A DNA stretch of 64,000 nucleotides from an uncultured Verrucomicrobiota bacterium (GTDB taxonomy: Bacteria; Verrucomicrobiota; Verrucomicrobiia; Opitutales; Seribacteraceae). Positions 44,788 through 52,659 of this stretch are shown here, one piece after another. A program made the position numbers and the translations under genes. Within the stretch, counting starts at the first letter, position 1. Each line of letters begins with the position of its first letter. The notes under the pieces were generated by a model that worked only from the letters and a program-made list of their open reading frames with translations, was not told the DNA's origin and searched no databases. The stretch is taken from NCBI GenBank assembly GCA_902618175.1, contig CACMZN010000004.1, positions 1 through 64,000 of the forward strand, read 5' to 3'.

Positions 44788-47259
44788 TCAGTTGGTAGCG
44801 GTCTTCGCTTCAAGTCGGAGTTTTTCAAGTCTGCTGAGACGGCTATTTTTGGAGAGTTCTCCTTTTTTGGAACCTCTTCCTTCTGGTTTTTGAGGAGTTG
44901 CCTGTAAAGATGGATTATCTAAACGAATTTGTCCACCCTGGCCAACCGTATGAGTAATTAGATTTTCTTGGAGTGGCACTTTCGCAAAGCAAAAGAGATT
45001 TTTAGTCAGACCGGCTTTTGCCTTGGATTCCACTTTGATGGGAAAGGATACTTGTTTGGTATCGGAATCAAATTCAACTGCCTTGCTAGTGGAAAAAGGT
45101 GGCAGTCCCTTAATCTCAAGTTTTCCAACTCCCTCAAAGGGACGCTTAATGGATAGGTCACAAACGACGTCCCCTTCCTTTCCGCGCTCGATGGCAGTCA
45201 TGTTAATCTTTAAGCTAAGATAGGGTTCCTCGACCTTCAGATCGATCAAGTTGGACGCCGCTATCATTTGCCCCCCTCCTTTTGCAGAGGATTCACCTAG
45301 TACCCCAATTTTCCAAGAGCCCAATGCGGCTCCCCCATTTGCGGTCAACGGGTAATATCCATATGATTTAACAGCAGGAATCTTTATGCTGCCGCGGGCA
45401 CCGATTCCAGGAGGTTTGGACAAAATTTTAATTGTGACTTCGGAAGTGAAGTTTGCATCTCGAATTATTTCCACCTTCAAGTTTTGGGATCCACCTTTAA
45501 CCAAAGGCATAGCAGGTTGGTGCAAATTAATTTTGAAAGGAACAGGTTCGACAACAGCCATGGCCAAAGACTTGATCTCGGTTTCGTAGTAGGGTGTGTT
45601 GTTGGGAGGTCCATAGACTAATTCGACGCGGTGTTTGAAAGAGCCTTCAACTTCAAGATTTTTTTCCACGTCTTTGTGCAAAAGGGTCAAATCCACTAAG
45701 GAGGCAGATAGCGGAGCATCCTTGGTGGCTTCGAAAACGAGGGGAATCGAATTAAAATTCCCAGGGACACGCGGAGCAATCATGGAGACGCCTTGAGGTA
45801 GATTTTTGGCCAGAATTTCAAAGCCGCCATTGAAATTCTTTCGGGTCACGTTCAAACCGGTGGCCACGCGGTTACCTTGGGCAATAGGCAACATCTGACG
45901 ACTCTGGGAATCACGGTTTCCAAATCGTGGGATAGAAACATGAAATTCTGATACGAGTCGTTGTGTTTCAATACGATAAACGTGGGAGGGACTGCCCCTT
46001 CCCAAATGATCGGTGATGCGGAGAATATATTCCCCGTCTTTGGGAAAGGTTTGGGTGATCAAACTATCGGGGCTTCCATCAGCGTCGTCATTTCCTCTAA
46101 TGTGCTTGCCGTCGCCATGGTAGAGATTGATGAGCGGATCAAGGGGCGAAGAAATCGTACGAGCATGCGCCTTGATGTAAAACCGATCGTTTTTCTTTGC
46201 GTTAAAGCGGAAATAGTCGATGTCCCCATCTTTTTCGATAACGCCGTTGAATGCAAGGGGCAGGAAGGAATCGGATTGGGTCGCTTCCTTGGGATTCTGA
46301 TTGGGTTCGGCTTCCATGACGGATGCAAAATCGCTGACCCGGATGCGATTCGGACTAGGACTGAGCAGTTCGTTTTCTGAGTGATGGTATGCCAGAACCC
46401 CCTGACTCTCGGGTAAAGTTAAGCTTCTCTTGAACGTGCCTGCCGGGTCGCCTAAAAATGTAAATTCATAAGTTCCCCCTTTTTTCCCGCCGGCGGGAAA
46501 AACCACGAGGGGTCTGGGAAAGGAGCCCAGATGCAAACGGTAGTAGTATTTGTCTCCTCCTCGGTAGGAGGATTCTCGAACTTCTATGCGGTAGAGCCCA
46601 TCTCTTGGAGCGAGGATACTCAGGGTGCTGTCCTGAAGTAGCAACTCAGTGTCGTCGGAACTGGCGACTTCGAATCCGCTTTCGTCCAAGATGGCAAGAT
46701 GAGGATCAAACATAACCCCTGAAAGACGAATCGCTTCGATTTCCGCGCTTATTCTCTGTCCTTTGGTGGCGTTGATTTCGAAATAGTCCACATCCTCATT
46801 TTTGATCACACCGTTTATGGTACAATTTAAGGATGTCCTTTGAGCTTCCTCAAAAGAAGAATTGGGCTCATTTTCGTTCTCATTGGGGAAGGGCCCAACC
46901 CAAAAAGTAAGGAGCTTGCTAAGTCCCTTGGGGGTTCTCAAACGTAGTTCGTGTTGGCCGAAATCGGTATCGGGAGAGATTAAGAAAGTAGCATTCACAA
47001 CTTTGGAATTCTTGGCTTCTATTCCCCTGGCTTCTATTCCCTGGCTGTAGAAAATGATCTCAGTCGCATCTTTCAAGCGATTTCCCTCAATAACAACTCT
47101 CTGCTCGCTACCAATCTGTCCTCCACGGGGTAAAAGGGATTGGACAAGGGGTTCGGTGGCGGATGAGTTGCAAATGGAAAAGCACAACATTCCAATAAGC
47201 CAAACCAAAGAAGGTAATTCGGCAAGGTGTGCCATGGAATTTTGAATCTTTGTTCTCAT
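44788..47259 (-). CDS. Secreted pre-peptidase C-terminal (PPC) domain protein
   Basis: This exported protein of about 823 residues contains two PPC-type beta-sandwich domains. One is EDVDYFEINATKGQRISAEI with GLYRIEVRESSYRGGDKYYY; the other is DIDYFRFNAKKNDRFYIKAH with GEYILRITDHLGRG. An N-terminal Ig/TIG-like stretch and further Ig-like modules surround them. The start is uncertain: MRTKIQNSM at 47259 gives a good signal peptide; a TTG at 47292 or the ATG at 47235 are alternatives. It sits between the DUF1501 and DUF1549 genes, the standard arrangement in PVC genomes. Confidence 0.85.
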   Translation of the reverse strand: MRTKIQNSMAHLAELPSLVWLIGMLCFSICNSSATEPLVQSLLPRGGQIGSEQRVVIEGNRLKDATEIIFYSQGIEARGIEAKNSKVVNATFLISPDTDFGQHELRLRTPKGLSKLLTFWVGPFPNENENEPNSSFEEAQRTSLNCTINGVIKNEDVDYFEINATKGQRISAEIEAIRLSGVMFDPHLAILDESGFEVASSDDTELLLQDSTLSILAPRDGLYRIEVRESSYRGGDKYYYRLHLGSFPRPLVVFPAGGKKGGTYEFTFLGDPAGTFKRSLTLPESQGVLAYHHSENELLSPSPNRIRVSDFASVMEAEPNQNPKEATQSDSFLPLAFNGVIEKDGDIDYFRFNAKKNDRFYIKAHARTISSPLDPLINLYHGDGKHIRGNDDADGSPDSLITQTFPKDGEYILRITDHLGRGSPSHVYRIETQRLVSEFHVSIPRFGNRDSQSRQMLPIAQGNRVATGLNVTRKNFNGGFEILAKNLPQGVSMIAPRVPGNFNSIPLVFEATKDAPLSASLVDLTLLHKDVEKNLEVEGSFKHRVELVYGPPNNTPYYETEIKSLAMAVVEPVPFKINLHQPAMPLVKGGSQNLKVEIIRDANFTSEVTIKILSKPPGIGARGSIKIPAVKSYGYYPLTANGGAALGSWKIGVLGESSAKGGGQMIAASNLIDLKVEEPYLSLKINMTAIERGKEGDVVCDLSIKRPFEGVGKLEIKGLPPFSTSKAVEFDSDTKQVSFPIKVESKAKAGLTKNLFCFAKVPLQENLITHTVGQGGQIRLDNPSLQATPQKPEGRGSKKGELSKNSRLSRLEKLRLEAKTATN

Positions 47260-47296
47260 CTCCCAAAACCTAGTGAAAATGAAGGGAGACAAAGGA

Positions 47297-48616
47297 CTAG
47301 ACGCAGATTTCGTTTATTACTTTGCCTCCGTCGACAATTTCCATGGGTCTGTCACCAGGAGCCATCAACTCCTTGTCGGCTACGATTCCAAGACGATCGT
47401 ATACGGTCGTCGCCAAATCCTCAACGCTTAGAGGATTGTCCTCCGGAGCAGTTGCAAAAGCATCAGACGAACCATAAACTTGTCCGCGGGTGATGCCGCC
47501 TCCGGCAAGAACCACGCTGAACACTTTCGGGTAATGATCACGACCATTGTCCTTGTTGATCTTGGGAGTGCGACCAAACTCGGAAGACAACATTACCAGA
47601 GTGCTGTCAAGGAGACCTCGATCATCCAAGTCTGAAATCAAGGCAGCGAAGGCTTTGTCAAGGTTGGGCCCATGCTTTTCGAAACCGGCTTGTATGTTCT
47701 GATGCATGTCCCATCCGCCGTAGGTCATGGAAACGAAACGTACTCCGGACTCCACGAGACGACGAGATAAAAGCATTCTTTGTCCAGCCTCATTCCTACC
47801 GTAGCGTTCCTTGAGTTTGTCACTTTCCTTGGAAAGATCGAAGGCATTCCGAGCCTCCTCTGAGCTGATCAAGGAATAAGCGTCGTTGTAAAATTTGTCC
47901 ATTGCCCCAAGAGCATCGGACTTTTCAAGCTTTCTAAAGTGTGAATCGACCACATTTAAAAGACTCTTCCTCTTGGAAAATCGATTGTCGCAAATCTGAT
48001 CGGGTAAAGTCAGATCGCGGACTTTGAAATTTTCGTCAGCAGGATCCGAACCTAGTCCGAAAGGACCGAAGGATGAACTCAAATAACCGCTGCCGGCAAA
48101 TTCATTGGGTACTTTCGGAATGCACACGTAAGGTGGAAGATTCCTTCGGGAACCGAATTCATGGGAAACCACGGAGCCCATACTAGGAAAACTGGTTGCC
48201 GGACTCGGACGGTATCCCGTAAACATATTGTGCGTACCCCGTTCGTGGGCTGCCTCGCCATGAGTCATGGAGCGACAGACGGTGATCTTGTCGGCAATTT
48301 TAGCGGATTCTTTGAAATTTTCAGAAAAACGAACTCCGGGAATCTTAGTTGGAATGCTGTTGAAAGGACCCCGGTATTCAAGGGGTGAGTAGGGTTTGGG
48401 ATCCCAAGATTCCTGATGAGCCATGCCACCGGGCAAATAGATGTGTATGACGCTCTTTGCCTTTCCTTCCCTTGATTCGTAGTACTTTTGAGCTCCGTGA
48501 GCCTTGAATCGGAAAAAGTCTGCCAAGGTTAAGCCTAGACCACCGACCAAGCCGACATGCAAGAATTCACGACGAGAAAAATGAGAGGGAAACTCAAAAC
48601 AAGGAGAATTTTTCAT
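47297..48616 (-). CDS. DUF1501 protein with Tat signal
   Basis: This 439-residue sulfatase-like-fold protein is exported by Tat (SRREFL at residues 14-19, then a hydrophobic stretch). DUF1501 landmarks: VIHIYLPGGMAHQESWDPKP, CRSMTHGEAAHERGTHNMFT, RFVSMTYGGWDMHQNIQAGF and VMLSSEFGRTPKINKDNGRD. It is the first gene of the four-gene minus-strand cluster. Its start lies 163 bases from the divergent RHH gene and faces the palindromes there. Biochemical function is not established for the family. Confidence 0.94.
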   Translation of the reverse strand: MKNSPCFEFPSHFSRREFLHVGLVGGLGLTLADFFRFKAHGAQKYYESREGKAKSVIHIYLPGGMAHQESWDPKPYSPLEYRGPFNSIPTKIPGVRFSENFKESAKIADKITVCRSMTHGEAAHERGTHNMFTGYRPSPATSFPSMGSVVSHEFGSRRNLPPYVCIPKVPNEFAGSGYLSSSFGPFGLGSDPADENFKVRDLTLPDQICDNRFSKRKSLLNVVDSHFRKLEKSDALGAMDKFYNDAYSLISSEEARNAFDLSKESDKLKERYGRNEAGQRMLLSRRLVESGVRFVSMTYGGWDMHQNIQAGFEKHGPNLDKAFAALISDLDDRGLLDSTLVMLSSEFGRTPKINKDNGRDHYPKVFSVVLAGGGITRGQVYGSSDAFATAPEDNPLSVEDLATTVYDRLGIVADKELMAPGDRPMEIVDGGKVINEICV

Positions 48617-48691
48617 AACACTAATAATATAAATAACTCAATTCCAATATCCTAACAAGCCGTTTTTATCCCAAATAAAAAGCGATTAAAA

Positions 48692-48751
48692 TTGCAATGC
48701 AATTAAATGTAATTTAATAAAATATTAAAGGTTTATTCACTTGCATTGCAA
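48692..48751. promoter_or_regulatory. Pair of mirrored 11-bp near-palindromes
   Basis: TTGCAATGCAA (48692-48702) and its exact reverse complement TTGCATTGCAA (48741-48751) lie 38 bases apart between the divergent DUF1501 and RHH genes. Both are followed by TTA. This is the size and layout expected for operators of a small ribbon-helix-helix protein. Operator function is an inference. Confidence 0.5.
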
Positions 48752-48779
48752 TTAGATTTGGTTTCCAATTAAAAGTAAG

Positions 48780-49025
48780 ATGGCAAAGGGAAAGACAGTT
48801 ACGATCCGAGTTTCCGAGAAAACATTCGAAGAAGTGAAGGTAGTGTGTACGGAACTGGGTGAGACCTTTAATTTCAATCAGTTCGTCAATCACAGTTTGA
48901 GTGCCGTTTTAGAAGTTATCAGACACAATGGGAAAGAGATTCCCGTTCCAAAATTTGTAATGATGGCTCGCCTTATGAGAGAATACGAAGAAAAGCATTT
49001 CAACGAATCGAAGCAAAAAAGATGA
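48780..49025 (+). CDS. Small ribbon-helix-helix-like protein
   Basis: This 81-residue protein begins with a basic strand (GKTVTIRVSEKTFEEV) and two helices (KVVCTELGETFNFNQFVNHS, LSAVLEVIRHNG), the pattern of Arc/MetJ-type RHH DNA-binding proteins. A charged C-terminal helix follows. Its ATGA overlaps the start of the MscS-like gene, so it leads a three-gene operon. Twin palindromes lie just upstream, suggesting autoregulation. The fold is judged by eye and is not certain. Confidence 0.62.
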   Translation: MAKGKTVTIRVSEKTFEEVKVVCTELGETFNFNQFVNHSLSAVLEVIRHNGKEIPVPKFVMMARLMREYEEKHFNESKQKR

Positions 49026-50572
49026 AGCCCCAACTATCGTCTGATTCTTTCCTACATTCATTGGTGACCTTGAAGCGTCTCATTTTTCCTTCGCTCATTT
49101 TTTTCTTCTTTCTCGCTTTTCTGCTCTCACATGAGGAACTGACTCAAAAATTTTTAGGCAATGTTTCTGAGATCATCATTCTGTGCTTTTATTATGGTTC
49201 TCAAATCGGTTTGTGGTTGTCTGCGGCTTTTCTTGTCCAAAGACTTTTCACAGTTTTTCTTTGGGATGGTCTGATTACGCAAATATCAGGACGTCCGGTA
49301 CCCCGGTTGCCGAAGGATATAACTGGTATGGTAGTCTTTGGAATTGCCGGCATGGGGGTACTTGCGACCGTATTTGATCAATCCGTCACCGGTATTTGGG
49401 CAACATCAGGAATCATGGGAATTGTCGTAGGCATTGCATTGAGAAACGTTATCTTGGATGTCTTCATAGGGTTGTCGATGCATGTGGAACAACCTTTTCG
49501 CATCGGTGACTGGGTGATGATACATCAGAATCGTAGGGAGACTCATATCGTTGGCAAAGTCATTGAAATCAATTGGAGAACAACCAGATTAAAAACCACC
49601 GAAAAAAATATGGTTGTGGTTCCCAACAACAAGATGGGGGAAGCTATTCTAACAAACTACATGGAGCCAAAGCCTCACTTTCGAATGAATTTGAAATTTG
49701 CTCTTGATTATACGGTCCAGCCTGATCGAGCGATACGAGTTCTTTTGTCTGGGGTCACTTCTTTGGTCGACGACAAAAGAATCTTGTCGGATCCGAAGCC
49801 CGAAGTCAGATTGGAACAAGCTCTTCCTCACGGACAAATGTATGACGTTCGTTTTTTTATTCTTCCGGCAAATGTGACTCCAAAGGAATCCAAACACATC
49901 GTCAATAAAGCGGTTATTGAACATCTTGCCTTTGCTGGAATGACGCCTTCCATGGAAAAGGAGCGAATTTTTATGGATCGGACTGAATCTCTTCCGATTT
50001 TGCAAACCAAAGGAGAAGAAAAGTTTCCTGATGTGGTCGGACTTTCTGACCTTGCCTCGGTCCTCACTGAAAAACAAAGAGATAAATTGAAGCGATTTTG
50101 CGTACGTTTTGATTTGGAGGCTGGGGAGACCCTTTATCGCCAAGGAAACCAAGGAAACACAATGTATTGGGTTGCGGAGGGATTACTCAGTTCCTTTTGC
50201 CATCTCTCGGGTTTCGAAGGCCAAGCCAAGGTTGAACATGTGGAAGTGGGCAGTCATTTTGGCGAAGAGTGCGCATTGGGAGAAAATCTCAGAACTTCTA
50301 CGGTTACCGCCATGACCGATACGATAGTATTCTCAATTGATACAAAAAACATCCAAGAAATTGCCGCTCAAAACGGATCTTTTCTATCTATGCTCAACAA
50401 ACAGATGGGACTTAATCTCAATAAGATTGAAGAAAAGAAAAAAGGAATCCGAAGCAAGGGCGTGAAAAGAGCATCAACCAAACGCAAAGTTCGTGTGAGT
50501 GGTGCCATTCAAACTTTCTTTGCGGATCTTTTTCCATCCGGCGAATCATCAGAAACCAATTTATCATCATGA
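49022..50572 (+). CDS. MscS-family channel with C-terminal cyclic-nucleotide-binding domain
   Basis: This 516-residue inner-membrane protein has about three to four N-terminal membrane helices. The MscS pore-beta domain follows (GIMGIVVGIALRNVILDVFI, EQPFRIGDWVMIHQNRRETH, VVVPNNKMGEAILTNYM). A CAP_ED/cNMP-binding fold lies at about residues 345-460 (EAGETLYRQGNQGNTMYWVA, VGSHFGEECALGENLRTSTV). The phosphate cassette here reads FGEECALGENLRTST, close to the consensus FGExALL. It resembles bacterial cyclic-nucleotide-gated MscS (bCNG) channels. It is coupled by 4-base overlaps to both neighbours. Confidence 0.93.
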   Translation: MKPQLSSDSFLHSLVTLKRLIFPSLIFFFFLAFLLSHEELTQKFLGNVSEIIILCFYYGSQIGLWLSAAFLVQRLFTVFLWDGLITQISGRPVPRLPKDITGMVVFGIAGMGVLATVFDQSVTGIWATSGIMGIVVGIALRNVILDVFIGLSMHVEQPFRIGDWVMIHQNRRETHIVGKVIEINWRTTRLKTTEKNMVVVPNNKMGEAILTNYMEPKPHFRMNLKFALDYTVQPDRAIRVLLSGVTSLVDDKRILSDPKPEVRLEQALPHGQMYDVRFFILPANVTPKESKHIVNKAVIEHLAFAGMTPSMEKERIFMDRTESLPILQTKGEEKFPDVVGLSDLASVLTEKQRDKLKRFCVRFDLEAGETLYRQGNQGNTMYWVAEGLLSSFCHLSGFEGQAKVEHVEVGSHFGEECALGENLRTSTVTAMTDTIVFSIDTKNIQEIAAQNGSFLSMLNKQMGLNLNKIEEKKKGIRSKGVKRASTKRKVRVSGAIQTFFADLFPSGESSETNLSS

Positions 50573-52647
50573 AATGTTCCTTGTATTTACTTTTTCTTCT
50601 AGTTTTCTACTTAGCGAAAAGTTCCTCTGCTCAAAGCATGAGGTCCTCTGACTCAATGGACTCAAGAAGATTGGAGCAAATGGCATCGGAGCGAATTCGA
50701 TTGAGCTATGTTGATCCAATCCGCTGCATAAAGTTGCTCGAGCTTTACGGAGTGAAGGTGACGGATGGGAAACAAGCAATAGATCCGGAATCCTTGCCCG
50801 TAGTTGTCCTTCTCCCGGAGACCAGCTTTCATGACACCATTCCAGATCATGAGAAGATTTTCCCTCGTACCGAGACCGATCCGATCAATGAACTTATGCT
50901 CTTCTATGATTCTCTAGTTCCCGAGGAGGCGGGAAGAATTCGTAGAATCATAAGTGAGCAAATTGATCTTCCCGCCCGAAAAATAATGATCGAAGCAATG
51001 GTTCTTGAAATTTCATCCATGGAATTGGAAGAGTTGGGGGTTGAATGGGATTTCAATTCTGGAAAGAAAGGAATTTCAGATGGAAATTTCCTCAATCAAA
51101 AGTTGGACGGATCAAATGATAGTTTGGTTCTGGGAAGGATAGCATACCCTGCTGCAGGAACCTCTCAGCTAGATGCCACCATCACCAACGTATTCAGTGA
51201 ATTCAACATACGTTTGCAGGCATTGGTCGAGGATGGATCAGCTCAAATTCTCTCAAGACCAAGCGTTCTTACCTTAGACAACCGAATGGCTTACATCAAC
51301 GTCTCTGAGAAGATTCCCATTGCCAATACTAAATTTGTGAAGGACTACGTAAGCGCCGTTGACTTTCGCGACGTCATGGCAGGAATCGAATTAGCCGTCC
51401 GTCCACGCATTAGTGGAGATGGTTCTGAAGTATCCCTGCAAATCAACGCTGCCGTTTCCGCTCGCGTTCCTGGAAAAGATCAAAATGTTTTGGGCAAGGA
51501 CGACATCGTCTTGGCAACGGCTCCCACGCTTTCCATACGAGAAGTCAAGACTTATGCAAGAATCGCCAACAACACACCATTCATAGTTGGTGGATTGATT
51601 GCCAGAGATTCCGAACAAACCATCAGTAAGGTCCCTCTTTTGGGAGATTTTCCCTTTCTGGGTTCATTATTCAGATCAAAAAATGAGACTGGTCAAAAAC
51701 GTGAGGTCATAATCGTAATCACTCCCTCCGTTCTTCCGGAAGAAACAGGAGTCCACTCAAGCATGCCTAAAGAGGACGATTTGTTCGATAAATTTGGAAA
51801 TCGTTTGTTTCGTGACGCTTATCGGATAAGAGCCGAAGATACCTTCGACTTGAGATACTTGACGGAAAACAAAGGTTTGAAGAAATTGCAAAAGGTTGCT
51901 GATCGCATTGTGAGCGATCATCCCCAACTCGCGAACGCCTACCCCTATCAGAATTTCTCTGGTGGGTCGATCCCCGGCGAAGATGCATTGGTGAGAAGGC
52001 AGATTTACGAAGTGCTCAAAAGAAATGATGAATTGGATGTGCTTGACCTTGAAAAATTGATTTTCTTTGGCAGCGACCGTTCCTTGGGATCAGGTTTCAA
52101 GGTGAGATTTCTAATGGATCACCTTAGGGAAAACGCTCCTTTTGCACTCACTGAGCAGGGAGATGGTCGGGCCATTGGACTTTGTTTCCGTTCGAAGAGA
52201 AATGACATGGCGGTGGACGACATTTTGGAGGAACCGGTTCCCGAATTGAAGATCGTCTCTTGTCCGGATGAAAAAAGCTGGAGACGCTTTCTCTTCGAAT
52301 CCAATATGCGTGAGGGTGGATCTTCGGTCAAGCAAGTCATTTTCATCCGACACCTGAAGGATCTGGAGCGCTTGAAAAAGGCTGTCCTTATGAAAAAGAT
52401 CATCTCTCTCAATGCATCGGATTACATTCTCAAGTTGAAGAACTTTACTCGAGGTCGACTGTTGAGGATGCCGAATTTCAGGGAAGACGACGTTGAGTTG
52501 ATCGATTCGGACGTGGCCACCTGCTTTTACCATTCCGAGCTTTACTACACATCTCTGCAAGAGGCCTTGCGGATCGACTACGGTGCCTTCAAGAAGGTAC
52601 TTGAGGATTCTCCCTATTCGATTGAATTGATGGGAGGAAACCAATAG
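50569..52647 (+). CDS. Secretin-family protein with novel C-terminal half
   Basis: This 692-residue exported protein has a signal peptide (SLYLLFLLVFYLAKSSSA). The N-terminal region is short (about 115 residues, without clear N0/N1 repeats). The secretin core follows, with RKIMIEAMVLEISSMELEEL, SRPSVLTLDNRMAYINV and the signature KVPLLGDFPFLGSLFRS near residue 353, ending with REVIIVITPSV. The last 290 residues are unlike any domain I recognise. The ATG overlaps the MscS gene by 4 bases. There are no type II, III or IV secretion genes beside it. A multimeric outer-membrane pore is likely. Confidence 0.9.
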   Translation: MKCSLYLLFLLVFYLAKSSSAQSMRSSDSMDSRRLEQMASERIRLSYVDPIRCIKLLELYGVKVTDGKQAIDPESLPVVVLLPETSFHDTIPDHEKIFPRTETDPINELMLFYDSLVPEEAGRIRRIISEQIDLPARKIMIEAMVLEISSMELEELGVEWDFNSGKKGISDGNFLNQKLDGSNDSLVLGRIAYPAAGTSQLDATITNVFSEFNIRLQALVEDGSAQILSRPSVLTLDNRMAYINVSEKIPIANTKFVKDYVSAVDFRDVMAGIELAVRPRISGDGSEVSLQINAAVSARVPGKDQNVLGKDDIVLATAPTLSIREVKTYARIANNTPFIVGGLIARDSEQTISKVPLLGDFPFLGSLFRSKNETGQKREVIIVITPSVLPEETGVHSSMPKEDDLFDKFGNRLFRDAYRIRAEDTFDLRYLTENKGLKKLQKVADRIVSDHPQLANAYPYQNFSGGSIPGEDALVRRQIYEVLKRNDELDVLDLEKLIFFGSDRSLGSGFKVRFLMDHLRENAPFALTEQGDGRAIGLCFRSKRNDMAVDDILEEPVPELKIVSCPDEKSWRRFLFESNMREGGSSVKQVIFIRHLKDLERLKKAVLMKKIISLNASDYILKLKNFTRGRLLRMPNFREDDVELIDSDVATCFYHSELYYTSLQEALRIDYGAFKKVLEDSPYSIELMGGNQ

Positions 52648-52659
52648 ATCGCTACGATA

